A DNA stretch of 64,000 bases from Ascaphus truei (GCA_036426205.1 CM071568.1:41232784-41296783), one strand, 5' to 3'. Shown: positions 1 through 10,733, counted from the first letter of the stretch. Translations and numbers: made by a program. The notes: generated by a model from the sequence alone, not told the origin.

Positions 1-1980
1 ACCGTCCCATCAAACCTCTACCATGGCACACCAACAACAACCCGATACCTCCAGAGATACTCCCGCTTTGCTGAACGTCAATGGAGGAAATCATGCTCCA
101 AAGCAGATTTCACACACTGTACATTGATTGTCATTTCTTATAATACTGCCTTCTGACGGTCTAAAATTAAATGACCTTTACTCCCTCTGTCCTGGAATCC
201 ACTGAGTCTGTTTTTAACTTTCAAGTCCCTCAAATTGCGCACCCACACCAGCTTCCCCTACTGTCCTTATGCTCCTGTGTATTTTTCTTCATACATTTCT
301 GCAAAAAAAGAATTCTCATTCTATATCGAATCCACGGATTTCCAAAAGCTAAATATGTGGTGGCAGAAGTAAACGCTGAATGCCTACACAAATGCAATAA
401 AGAGTTCATGTGTTCACAAGTAACACACCATATCACATCATTTAGATGGGACTCTTATTAATATTATGCTTGTGATTGTACAGACAGCATTGTGTGTATC
501 GACTCAACTAGCAACAGCTGCTCCATCATTAAGGGAATGATGTTCTTTTGTTGGAAAGGTCAACATGTTCATTGTCTTCCGATGAAGTATTGGACATAAT
601 GTCTTCAATAAGTCATACAGTATGTGCACATATAAATGAAACGGCTGCCTTCTTAATGAAAAAGGTGTAGCACTGTGCATGTCACGAGTGTAGTAACAAA
701 GGTAACATAATAAATGTAATTCCAGGAGAAAATAAAATACATCGTGTGGCAGCTTTGTAAATGCAAACACAATCTTTTGTAAAGATGTCATATGCGATCA
801 TTTTTAAACCAACTACGGTGCTCAATAAGAGATGGTCAATTATAAGTATACATATTTCATGTTTACTGCAATATATTTAACCTCACTTGATTTTGCTCAG
901 ATGGTCAACATTGTGTGTTACAGTACAGTATGTATATTTGGCATAGCACTTGACCCAAAAGGAATGCAGCTCCCTTTAACAAGATATAAGAAAGACAGAA
1001 TTTGCTTCTCCTTTTTTTTTTTAACGAAGCCACATGCAATGTTCTCTGAGTTAAGTTTTACCATTCATAATGAATGCAGTCTCGCCATTCAAATGCGACC
1101 ATAAGTACACAGAAGATAAGAATTTAATTAAATGTAGATTAAAACCAAACAGGAAAACACACTCGCTGATAATTTTATCCCATCCTCTGGCCATATTTTT
1201 TATACTTCCTACTTGTTCTTCTTTGGGCTATAGCTTATCAACATGCCGATAGTACCATAACTCATTACATCTGATGGTGCAGCTGTAATATGTAGTCTTG
1301 GTGTTAGACTTTCAGGGTCACTTAAGATGCAAAGCATGCAAATCTACATGTTAAATATATTGGTGTGGTAATTTTGTGAAAATAATATGATTTTTAACAA
1401 TACTTTATACCACACACCATGCTGTACTTAGACAATGTCTTACATATAAAAACAATACTCAATATTCTTGGTAGCCAAGTGGAAATGAAAACACATTTAG
1501 GAAGATTTGCGTCTATAAGAAAGATGTACAATTTTAAGTCATGCAACTGAAAATGATCTGCAATATGTCCCTGTCTCCGTCTTTTCACTTAAAAGAATAT
1601 GTTTGGATTAGGAGTGGGTAAATATATGTTCTGCATCAAAAGAAAATACTGTGTGTGTCAGCAAAGTCACACTAGCAGATAATCTGCAGTTAAATTGTAT
1701 ACAGTTGGAAACCTGTGCAACATTGGCATACAATGAACCATTTGATTTGAACTAGGACAACATTTGCTTGATAACATTTCTCCCCAGCACAGTATCTGAT
1801 CTGCTTGTTTGCAATATATGTGTGACTGGCAAACTGACTGTGTTACATCTAGTGCATGGGGTCTGCAACCTCTCAAGGAAGAAGAGCCATTTTAGAAAAT
1901 AAAATATTTCTCCAAAATATTCAGAGAGCCGCAACACATTCATGAATATTACTCCCCCACAAACACATATACTGTACACA
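1..1980. other. AT-rich single-copy sequence, no gene
   Basis: I see no gene here. The open frames are under 100 codons, lie on both strands, and show no domain, codon bias or splice pattern. Only short homopolymer runs stand out, such as the T run near 1011-1022. It reads as intergenic or intronic vertebrate DNA. Confidence 0.7.
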
Positions 1981-1988
1981 CCAATAGG

Positions 1989-2123
1989 CAGTGGTTGACA
2001 AATCACCAAAAAATCTACTCGCCACCTAGTACCAAACGTGTGCTGCTTGGGCCAATATTTACTCGCCCGGGGGTTAAATCCACTCGCCCGGGGCGAGCAA
2101 ATGTATAGGTTTGTCGAACACTG
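1989..2123. mobile_element. 135-bp hAT-type MITE with perfect 8-bp target duplication
   Basis: The ends are inverted repeats: the left begins CAGTGGTTGACAAA and the right, read on the other strand, begins CAGTGTTCGACAAA. The element is flanked on both sides by the same 8 bases, CCAATAGG (1981-1988 and 2124-2131). An 8-bp duplication with CAGNG-type ends is the hallmark of the hAT superfamily. The inside is non-coding and contains repeated ACTCGCC motifs. Related copies lie at 59133-59289 and, inverted and damaged, at about 30575-30738. Confidence 0.85.
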
Positions 2124-2259
2124 CCAATAGGTATGTATATAAGCAGTACATAAGCATTAACATACAGCAAAATATGTGGGGGAATTAAATGCATCTCACA
2201 ATAATAAGTCCCTTTATTTAGTTTTTTTTTCATATATAAACTACCCTCCCCAAAAAACA

Positions 2260-2430
2260 CATACACAACACCCCCCACAATACCCCCTCCACCCCCAAAT
2301 ACACACATATCAAATTAAATACCCAGGTCAAATTAAAGGAGCTTGGCCCCCCCTGATTAACCCCCCCATCTTCCCATTGTAATCCCCACATATCACCCCT
2401 TCACCCCCCCCCCCCCATTAAACCTCACAC
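2260..2430. repeat. C/A-rich low-complexity tract
   Basis: This stretch is rich in CCCC and ACAC runs and has almost no G. It directly precedes a purine-rich tract and has no coding content. Confidence 0.8.
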
Positions 2431-2451
2431 TGCACAGCGTATTTTGTGTTG

Positions 2452-2850
2452 GGATGTGGGGAGAGTGAGAGGGGGGGAGGAAGAAGAGGAGAAGGGGGGA
2501 AGGAAAGAGAGAGAGGAGAAGGAGAGAGAGAGAGAGAGAGAGGGTTGAGGAGAGAGAGGGGGAGGAGAGAGAGGGGGAGGAGAGAGAGGGGGGAAGGAGA
2601 GAGAGAGGGGGGAAGGAGAGAGAAAGAGGGGGAGGATAGAGAGAGGGGAAGGAGAGAGAAAGAGGGGGAGGATAGAGAGAGGGGAAGGCGAGAGAGAAGG
2701 GAAAGGAAATAGAGAGAGGGGGGAAGGAGAGAGACAGGGGGAAGAGAGAAGAATGAGAGAGAGATTGGAAGAGAGAGGGGGGAAGAGAGAGAGATGGGAA
2801 GAGAGAGGAGTGAGAGAGAGAGGGGACAGGGATATTGGAAGAGAGGATCT
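2452..2850. repeat. Purine-rich (GA)n low-complexity tract
   Basis: About 400 bases are almost purely G and A on the plus strand, as degenerate GAGAGA and GGGGGA units. The 88-codon open frame inside (only G, R, E and K residues) is an artefact of the repeat. Polypurine tracts like this often polymerase-slip and vary in length. Confidence 0.9.
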
Positions 2851-2929
2851 GAGTGTGCCTGCTGCCTACCTGCTGCCCTGGAGGGTTGAGGGTTCCTGTT
2901 AGAAACTTGTAGAGAGGGGGCCTGCTGAG

Positions 2930-3040
2930 CTGCCTGCTGAAAGGTGCCTACAGAGGTGCCTGTCAGGGGAACATCCTTCTACCAGTCAACAGCAAGCTGC
3001 CTGGACAGGCACCTCCATGGACACCTTCCAGCAGGCCACC
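2930..3040. repeat. Imperfect inverted repeat
   Basis: AGGTGCCTGTC at 2954-2964 is matched by its exact complement GACAGGCACCT at 3004-3014. Outside these, CCTGCTGAAAGGTG is answered by CACCTTCCAGCAGG. The stretch is probably part of an old foldback transposon. I do not recognise the family. Confidence 0.55.
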
Positions 3041-3080
3041 TCTGCTGATCGCGCCAGCTTATGTTTGCCAGTAGCTGGGT

Positions 3081-3145
3081 GTCGGCAACCTGCAGAGAGT
3101 CGCAAGTAGCAGCTTAAAGAGCCGCATGCAAGTTGCCGACCTCTG
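3081..3145. mobile_element. Short palindromic hAT-like remnant
   Basis: GTCGGCAACCTGCA at 3081-3094 faces TGCAAGTTGCCGAC at 3127-3140. The right side ends in CTCTG, so on the other strand it begins CAGAGGTCGGCAAC, a typical hAT-style terminus. The left terminus is damaged and I see no clear 8-bp duplication. Confidence 0.45.
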
Positions 3146-3269
3146 ATCTAGTGTAAGTAAAAATGTTAGAATTGTTAGGGATAAACCTTTCAGCTCCTAG
3201 TATTGCATCAGTTGCCTAGGGAAGTCTATACATTTCGACTCACACAATGGTATGTTTTCTTATTGTCTA

Positions 3270-4022
3270 TGTAGCGATCGCTGGACAAGCAACCTTTCTG
3301 CCTTTCCTGTCATGTAAGTTCCAGTAAGATCCAGACAGTGACAGGCTATCCTGTGTGGTTTTCCCCTCCTCCTGCAACCTCTGTGAGTGGCAGAAGATGG
3401 AGATGACATGGGAGTCTGTGTCTGTCCAATAAGGATGCAGGGCCTGTGCCCTCCCCCTTTGCACCAAGGAGGAGGTGTCCTAAATTATAGAGATGAACCC
3501 AGCCCTCACAGGGTGGGGTTCAGGCAGTTTCCTCTTCCCCTTCAAGGAATGAGGATGTAAGCCAAGTCTCCTCCTCCCGGCTGGGAGGGAGACATGTGCT
3601 CAGTCCCTTGTGGGCTGGGTGCAATCACTACTCTAGTGAAGCCTCATCATTACCAGCAGGCCTGTACCATCCAGGAGTCTGGAAGCTATCCTGCCAACTG
3701 ATTGCAATCGCTGTAAGAACATCATGCAGTGGCTGCAGAATAAAGACCATCCCTATTTATATATCTGGCTGAGTCACAATCTATTGGCCAGATGTATGGG
3801 GATACAAGACTGTCATGGTGGGGATTGCCTTCATTTCTACTGGAGCCCACTATGACTGGAGGCGCTGACACCAAGAAAGAATATCCAGGATCACCGTGAG
3901 CCTGTCCCGTTTCCCCACTACACCGCAGAACACTCAGAATCTCCTGAGCCAAACAGATACTGAGTACCACACAGGACTGTAGCCAGGGTAAAGCCAGAGG
4001 GAGGAGGGGAAGCAGTGCTACA
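3270..4022 (+). mobile_element. Solo LTR of an LTR retrotransposon
   Basis: The 753-bp block starts TGTAG and ends CTACA, so it has the canonical TG...CA ends in a 5-bp inverted repeat. It is flanked by the 4-bp direct repeat TCTA (3266-3269 and 4023-4026). It is more GC-rich than its flanks and has one polyadenylation signal, AATAAA, at 3739-3744, which sets the plus orientation. No gag or pol sequence follows, so it is a solo LTR. A 4-bp duplication fits Gypsy-like elements but does not prove the family. The downstream part holds TGGAGGCGCTGACACC (about 3854), nearly identical to a motif on the minus strand near 22150. Confidence 0.75.
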
Positions 4023-5610
4023 TCTATATGTGTATTTTTAAAATGTGCAGAAATGTGAGCTGATTATGTACACAAAGATAATCAATGTGTGAATTATGAA
4101 GATGTTAGTTTCCCATGTTGCATGTACAGCAACATGCAAATCTATATACTACATCATCCCCAGCCCATCTACAAAAAAAGAGAATGTAACTGAAAAAATG
4201 TCCATAATCAAAAGTACCACGCAATCTTATATTTTAAAGAAAATCCCACTTCTTACAGAACAAGAGATTGAAGGTAAGAACTCACTTTTTAAAGTTCTGC
4301 TGCCTTTGTAAGTGGAAAGTGGCCCTCATACTGTATACTGTAAACCCAATGCATTTAATACACATCTGCACATTGTCTGGGAACATTCCAGTTACTGCAG
4401 ATTCACTATAGAGGGTCAGAATGCTGCATAACATTTAATATTTATAATGTCACTTTTTTACTGTGATTAATTTTGTAATAAGAGACCAAATTAGCTACAG
4501 ACTTTTTATGTACATATACTTACATATGCACTTAAGTACAGGTTATGTTTAGTTTGTCTATAACTGTAAAAGTTATATTGCAAAGTGAGAGTTACACAGG
4601 AGTAGGTTTAACAAGTATACATATAACCAAGGGTACCTCTATTGTCATCCCAAGCAGTATTGGGAAAAAAACTTATTTTCTTGTCCTCCAAAGTTTTTAT
4701 TGATTTGCAGTAATTTTATAAACATTTTACAGACACAAGATATTATATGACTAAGTCAAATTGCATTCATTCAGCACATAAGATAAGTAGTGCAATGAAT
4801 ATTTTTAAGAGTTGTTTGGAAATAAATGTTCCATCATATTGTGTTATACACTAAATATGAGTTGATAAATATAGCAAACAGAGATAAAACCCCGAAGGCA
4901 AAATCTCCCATAGCTTAAATTTCGCTGTGTAGCACAGATGCATTCCTTAATTTGTCTAGCTGTAAAGTTACTGTTACAAGCAGCATGTGATGGTATCAAA
5001 AGCAAATCAAATTATATCACAGCAGTTGCAATTTAAGTAAAAATGTGCTTACAATAATGTCAACTACCTGCTGTCCAAAAAGGCTTAAGATAACCAACAT
5101 TGCTACTATTAGAGCACACAAACCCCACTATGTAATGTTTTTAGAGTCTTACCTGAAATGTAAACCAGCAATCAGATTGAAAGTAACAAGTGTTTTGAAG
5201 AATAAAAAAAAAATACAGAGTTTTGAAAATAGGTAATAGGAATAGATATTTTCTTTGGTCCTGAAAACACATCAGGAGCAAAGTCATTTTGGCACTAAAC
5301 TGATGTTCATAAAATCGGTATGCTTCTTTCAACATCATGCTTGCCAAACAAATGTACATTATGATAAAGATATATATCAATTCTAGTATAAAGTATCTTG
5401 TAGTCATTTTCTCAACACATTCTGTGCTTCAGTTGGCGTTTATAGAGTATGGCTAAATAATATGTATCATGTATGTATGTATGAAACTTGCTACATGTTA
5501 GAAAGATGCTGAACAATTTGCCAATACTTCATATACCAGTAAGTAAAAGTACATTAAGCCTTAATGCAGCCTACATTGTACTTCACTACCACTTTCTGAT
5601 CTGACTTGTC
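4023..5610. other. AT-rich single-copy sequence, no gene
   Basis: No coding or RNA gene is seen. Near 4689-4760, a run of the form AAAGTTTTTATTGATTT may be the reverse of a polyadenylated retrotransposed tail. A 19-base string from this region (about 4808) recurs near 6951, which may reflect a weak dispersed repeat. Confidence 0.6.
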
Positions 5611-5613
5611 TAA

Positions 5614-6036
5614 GGCTGTGATCCATAGAAGGACCAACAGCGCTGAGCCGTGCGGACGCTGCAAGATGAGCCCCATCATCCTCAATGAGGATGTCTTGAG
5701 AGGGGGCTTCCGCGAGCGTCCGCAGGCGTGCTGAGGTGCAGGGATTTTCAGCCGGCATCAGAAATTGTATCTGAGCGCGCTGTTGGCAGGAAACCTCCAA
5801 TCACAGCGAAGCAGCGTCACGACGTCGGCGCCGTGACATTGGCGCCGTGACGTTGATGTTGGTGCCATGACGTTGATGTCGATGCTTTGCGGGCTATTGG
5901 CCCCATGACGTCAGTGCTCCACCTCCCGATCGTGCACGCTGACTCGCCTGCTCAATCAGGAGCGATTGTATGGGCTTGCAGGCGAGCCTCAGCGTCAGTG
6001 CGGAGGAGCACTGTCGGTGCTTCTATGGATGCAGCC
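5614..6036. mobile_element. GC-rich PIF/Harbinger-like MITE
   Basis: Inverted terminal repeats of about 29 bases with few mismatches start GGCTGTGATCCATAGAAG on the left and GGCTGCATCCATAGAAG on the other strand at the right. Both sides carry the trinucleotide TAA (5611-5613 and 6037-6039), the duplication typical of PIF/Harbinger elements. The inside is GC-rich and non-coding and contains a short tandem array of GGCGCCGTGACGTTGATGT-like units near 5820-5890. Elements with similar ends lie at 15650, 21545 and 35760. Confidence 0.7.
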
Positions 6037-6225
6037 TAAGGCCCTGAAGTTTTAAGCTTTGTTAAATCAGGGCTCATAACGTGACGTTACCTTAAACAGA
6101 AACGGAGTTCATGCACATGGTATCTACAAAACTAATTATATGCAGACTCAACAATCAAAAATATCATATTCCGAGCCAGATTAAGACCCTACGCACCAAT
6201 ACGTTGGTGACCTTTCCTCGAGGCG

Positions 6226-6315
6226 GCCCTCCTCCTGCAGCATCACAGTGTTATGACAATGCATCACCATGTGACGTTGGGTCACCATAACAATGCGACA
6301 CTGCAGGAGGAGGGC
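6226..6315. repeat. Hairpin with perfect 15-bp arms
   Basis: GCCCTCCTCCTGCAG at 6226-6240 is exactly complementary to CTGCAGGAGGAGGGC at 6301-6315. The region between contains further partial complementarity around TTATGACAATGC. It is probably a small foldback element. Confidence 0.75.
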
Positions 6316-6344
6316 AGTTCCGGAAAAGGTAAGAGACACCCCTC

Positions 6345-6612
6345 TCTCTCTTACACACGCCCACTTCTCCCCCTCTCTCTCTTAGACCTCGACCTCTCTC
6401 TACTTACACCCCCACCTATCTCTCTCTTCTTTACACCCCCACCTCTGACACTCAGTAACCCCCCCTCCCCGCACTTAAAAACCTCCCACACCCAAAATAA
6501 CCCCTTCTCGGACAACAATAACTCCCTTCCCATAATTACATACAATAAACCCCTTCCCGTTCCCCCAATACATATAATAACCTCCCTCCACCCAATACAC
6601 ACCCTTACCTTC
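6345..6612. repeat. Pyrimidine-rich low-complexity tract
   Basis: CTCTCT and CCCC(A/T) runs dominate. The open frames on both strands are low-complexity artefacts. Confidence 0.8.
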
Positions 6613-6614
6613 TT

Positions 6615-6890
6615 TGTTGTGGAGAGGACTCCGGTGCCACACTGATCCCGGAAGTTGAGCCCGGCTTCCGGGTGGGCCCAATTTCCAGTGTGGCTCAAGT
6701 GAAGGCCGGACCTGCCACAGTGAGGGAGAGGTGAAGGAGAGGCCTGCTGGGCCCCCCATTGCTGTCCCAGCTCTCCCCCCCCCTGTCGGTGTCCCTGCCA
6801 GGCAGCACAGCACCATGCACCCACAGGGCCCCCTAACCTTGGGGGCCTCTAGGTACATGCCTACTTGGTAAATCTGGCCCTGATCTCATT
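6615..6890. repeat. GC-rich dispersed repeat
   Basis: The block shares several phrases with 11574-11822: CTTCCGG(G/T)TGGGCCCAA, AGCTCTCCCC, and a GTCCCTGCCAGGCAG / GGCCCTGCCAGACAG match. The two are therefore copies of one repeat family. I see no terminal repeats or coding capacity, and the class is not recognised. Confidence 0.55.
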
Positions 6891-7387
6891 AGTATAGATG
6901 CGAAATTGGCACTTTATTATTTAGAATCCATCGATGATTTGTCACGTATTAAGAGTTGTTTGGAAATAATGTGCATTGCAATTTAATGTAATATGTTAGT
7001 TTGCTAAATTCTCTAAAATCGCTAGATTTGTTTGTGAAATTCTCGAAAATTGCTAGATTTCACTTAAGGAGGAAACTAAATAGGTCACAATGTTTTGCTC
7101 TTTGTCTTTTGATATGTAGTTGAAAACTTACTAATTTGTCAATATTTTTAGCCTCTTGAGGCTTGGGGAAATGTTTCGCAGAAAATAAAATTTGAGGGTT
7201 AAAAAAAGGCTTAAAATGTTTGCAAATGCATTTTAGACAGTTTTGCTACTTTACACTAGTTAACATAGGCTGTCATGTTATTGTTATCTTCCAATAATTG
7301 TCAGTCTTGTCATTACGTCTATCCAGACCCATTTAGCTTGAGTGGAGAGAACGAAGGGAGAAGAAGGAAATAATGCCGGGAAATACT
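6891..7387. other. AT-rich single-copy sequence
   Basis: No gene is seen. It includes a short internal repetition, TCTA/GCTAGATTT near 7005-7065, where a phrase about AAATTCTC(G/T)AAAAT recurs at a spacing of about 40 bases. Confidence 0.55.
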
Positions 7388-7480
7388 GCTACATCCTCAA
7401 CTCAACTGTGGCGTTACTCCCATCCAGACACTGCAAAAGCACCACTTCAGGGTTTGGATGGGAGTAACGCCAAATGTAGC
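7388..7480. repeat. Hairpin with perfect 18-bp arms
   Basis: TGGCGTTACTCCCATCCA (7409-7426) is exactly complementary to 7455-7472. Outside it, GCTACAT (7388-7394) pairs with ATGTAGC (7474-7480). The arms hold no mismatch, so the hairpin is either a young foldback element or maintained. No target duplication could be fixed. Confidence 0.8.
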
Positions 7481-7748
7481 TATGACCTAAATAGTGTAAA
7501 CATTAACCTTTACTCTCCATAACCTTAACAGATAGATGATGCTATGATAACATCGCATTTACATATAATTTACATGTCATTATCCCTAATGTCTGTTATA
7601 GTTACAAGTGAAAACATGACTTAACTTGATGCTGGAGGATACAGCGTTACTAATAAAGGTCCCAAGGAAAGCTAGTCAGCCAACATCTGTATCAGTATGT
7701 TTCCTTTTGGCTCCTTAACTAATGTACAGTATCTACTGTACAGTATAA

Positions 7749-8155
7749 ATGGGTGATTTTAATTATCCGGACATACACTGGAGTAATAGGATTAGCAGTA
7801 CAGCAAAGGGAAATAGGTTTTTGGGAATGCTAAAAGACAATTGCATGACCCAAATTATTGGGGAACCAAGCAAGAGAGGGGCATTACTGGACTTAGTAAT
7901 ATCAAACATTGTAGAAATAATAGCAATTTTTTCAAGTGGGGAAATACTTGGAAAACAGTTATCATACCATGTATCCTTTGAAATTATTTATGAAAAACAG
8001 TATAATACAGTATGGGATGAACAAAGATTTTTAATTTTAGAAAGGCAGATTTTAGTCAAGTAGGGAAGAATCCACAAAGAATAATTTGGGCTGAAGTTCT
8101 TATAGGGAAAATTTCAGAAGATAAATAGGCAACCTAAAGGTTCAGCACTGGGGCC
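7749..8155 (+). mobile_element. CR1 LINE remnant: endonuclease domain fragment
   Basis: The frame starting at 7749 reads MGDFNYPDIHWS, followed by FLGMLKDN...TQIIGEPSKRGALLDLVISN. This is the C-terminal half of the CR1 apurinic endonuclease domain, with the GDFN motif and the RGxxLDLV block. The later SDH catalytic motif is lost (SYH in its place). The N-terminal half is absent and the frame degrades after about 8063. It probably belongs to the same insertion as the CR1 3-prime end at 9090-9620, split by later insertions. Confidence 0.8.
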
Positions 8156-8164
8156 ACCGCTTTT

Positions 8165-8415
8165 TAACTTTTATGTATGTATATCTTTATTTATATACAC
8201 TAGTGCAATGTATATACATAGCGCTTCACAGCAGTAATACACGTGACATAATAATATAACTCATAGTGGGAATAAAAGTTTGAGACATAAAAGTAACATT
8301 TGGAAAAAGGAGTCTTTGCCCCGAGAGCTTACAATCTAAGTGGTAAGTAGGGAGAATGTACAGAGACAGTAGGAGGGTGTTCTGGTAAGTGGATCTGCAA
8401 GGAGCCAAGGTTGAT
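8165..8415. repeat. Anuran-type dispersed repeat (copy 1)
   Basis: The repeat contains the phrases ATAGCGCTTCACAGCAGTAA, TACACGTG, GCCCCGAGAGCTTACAATCT and GAGAATGTACAGAGACAGTAGGA. The same string of phrases occurs at 24299-24560 and in its duplicate at 45605-45865. This type of repeat is very common in frog genomes (from memory). It has no coding capacity. Confidence 0.7.
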
Positions 8416-8429
8416 GTATGAGGTGTGTA

Positions 8430-9085
8430 GTATCAGCCACAGAGCTACCCATATACTTGTTTATTAATTACCTTGAGGTTGGTATAGAGAGCCCTCTCCT
8501 CCATCACATTCTCCATGCTCTTGGTGTTCGTAAGAAGACTCTATCTGGATTTCCCATTGTACATTCAGTGCCTCTTCTGCTAACACCTCCTCCTCCTCTA
8601 TCGGTCTCTCTGTGGGGGTACCCCAGGGCTCTGTCCTGGGACCTCTCCTCTCCTCTTTTCTCTGTACACACACTCTCTAGGTAACCTAATCACAGCTCTT
8701 GGGTTCAAATATCACCTCTATGCTGACGACACACACATTTACTTTTCAACCCCTGACCTTACACCTGCTGTACAGACCAAAGTTTCGGAATGTCTCTCTG
8801 TGATATCATCCTGGATGATCCGCCGCCGACTTAAACTCAACATGTCAAAAACAGAGCTCCTCATATTTCATCCCAAACCGGGCCCCACTACCTCCTTCCA
8901 CAGTACTGTTGGAAGTTCTATCATACACCCAGTAGCCCTCTGCCTATGGGTCACACTCGACTCCTCTCTCACATTGAAAACGTATCTAAAACCTGTTGCT
9001 TTTTCCTCCGCAATATTAAAAAGATACACCCTTTCCTCTGTTGCTCCACTGCTAAAACTCTGACATAGCCCCGCATTCTCTCCCG
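8430..9085 (+). mobile_element. L2-type LINE remnant: reverse transcriptase fragment
   Basis: From 8615 the sequence reads [12 protein letters not shown] (reverse transcriptase block 4 or thereabouts). After a frameshift, from 8719, it reads [13 protein letters not shown] with the catalytic YADD box. In the same frame as YADD comes [15 protein letters not shown] and then VTLDSSLTL, which is the usual order in L2/CR1-clade polymerases. Stops and at least one frameshift make it a dead 5-prime- and 3-prime-truncated copy. It lies between the two CR1 pieces. Confidence 0.8.
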
Positions 9086-9089
9086 TCTC

Positions 9090-9620
9090 TCCTGACTCAT
9101 GAGTAAAGGGAATCCAAATTAGGTTTGTTTACATTAGAAAAGAGGCTTTAAAGAGGAGATATTATGAGATATTAAAGGTCAATACAAGGAGTTTTAAAGG
9201 GAACTTTTCACCCCAAGGTACAGTACAATTGAAACAGAATCCTACCTTAAGGTTGGAGCAAAGGGAAGGGTTCTTTACAGTAAGGGCTGTTAAAATGATG
9301 AATTTCCTAATGATGATGAGACTGATTTCAGATACAATAGATATCTTTAAGAAAAGGTTAGACATCTTTTTAGATAGGAAAGCTATACAGGGACAATTCA
9401 AATAATTTAAGCATAAGAAGGTTGGCGATCCAAGAGAAATTTGATTGTCATTACTGGAGTCAGAAATTATTTTATTTTGTGAGACATATGTGGCAAATGT
9501 TTTATTGGCAGGGTTTGTTTGCTTTCTTCTAGATCAATATAAATACATATATAGGATGAGTATCTTATCCGATTAAATTTAATAGAAGTGGAACTCAATG
9601 GACCTATGTATTTTTTAAAC
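9090..9620 (+). mobile_element. CR1 LINE remnant: C-terminus and 3-prime UTR
   Basis: An uninterrupted frame from about 9133 to 9402 reads ALKRRYYEILKV, then GFFTVRAVKMMNF, and ends DTIDIFKKRLDIFLDRKAI. This is the end of a CR1 reverse transcriptase protein. The sequence after the stop (TTTGTTTGCTTTCTTCTAGATCAATAT and so on) matches the 3-prime part of the better preserved CR1 at 57640-58120. The tail at about 9600 contains TTTTTTAAACCTCATCTACTAC. Confidence 0.75.
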
Positions 9621-10184
9621 CTCATCTACTACAGTATATAAAATAACATTTGAACAGGCACAAATTGTGGGTTATTTATAAATTTGTTTTGCAGCACATC
9701 AAAGATTTTCTATTCTTTCTCTTAGTACAGCATAACATTTCTTATATTGGAACAGATCAGTTTGCTAAATAGATTTATGCCAAATAAAACATGATGGACT
9801 TCATTGAAAAGAAGAAGCAGAATTTGACAGATCTTAAAATAATATGCAAGTCAAATAACTCCACATAGACTTCTAATAACTCTATGGGATCATTTGCTAA
9901 ACTACTCACTGATTTAAAACTGTGAAAAAAGTAGCAACGTATCTTTATCCAGTGACACTATTAACCCGTGAGTCATTGCAAAGAACCATTTACTGGCTGC
10001 ATGTTTTATAATACATTTTTTTTAGTTCTTACTATGATACATTTTACGTTGCTCTAAGAAAAAAAATGTTGTTTGTTTGTTTTAAATTGAAGCAATGTAT
10101 GTGTTATCAACCATAACACTTTGGGCCATATTAAATAAGCAGTGCTACTCCATAAAACAGATGAATGTCCCAGAAGATGAGTTG
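9621..10184. other. AT-rich single-copy sequence, no gene
   Basis: No gene, RNA or clear repeat is seen. Confidence 0.6.
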
Positions 10185-10189
10185 TGGCA

Positions 10190-10733
10190 TGTATCAGGGA
10201 CTTAACCCTATTTAAATAAAGCAGCCTCAGAGCTCTGAGAATCCAGCAGAGAGATAGTCAATTGCAGCTACTCAAATAACTAGTTTCCACCTGGACTAAT
10301 GAGAGCTCTGTAGGAAGCCTCATGTGAGACACAGGAGAGAGATTCCTGAGTTCATAATTGGTCTGACACAGGAAAGCAGAGAAGCCTGCACACAGACACT
10401 GTCTTGAGCACAAAGGTGTTCTGAGATCCAGACACCCAGAGACCTATATTTCCTGGACACAGAGGACCCAAGAACCCGCCAGAGACTGACATGGACGGCC
10501 GCCTGCTTAAGGTACTTCCTGAGACTGGGGTGATAGGCTGATAATGGGAATATCCCTCCAGTCCTGCAGATGGGGTCTGGGGAAGTAAGTTAGCCCTTAC
10601 AAAGGGATGGGGGTTTGTTATTTTGTTGTTTTTGTATGCTTTGCCTGGATAAAGGAACAGGCTCAATAAAGCCAAGATATCATTTCACCCTAATCAGTCT
10701 CCATTATATGAACCTCTGCACACATCTCTTACA
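10190..10733 (+). mobile_element. Solo LTR with 5-bp target duplication
   Basis: The block begins TGTATC and ends CTTACA, and is flanked by the perfect 5-bp repeat TGGCA (10185-10189 and 10734-10738). A TATA-like TATTTAAATAAA lies near 10209 and a polyadenylation signal AATAAA at 10665-10670, followed by about 63 bases to the end. That is a normal U3-R-U5 layout on the plus strand. No internal retroelement sequence follows. The 107-codon open frame on the minus strand is a shadow. The family is not recognised, and 5-bp duplications occur in both Gypsy and some retroviral elements. Confidence 0.8.
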
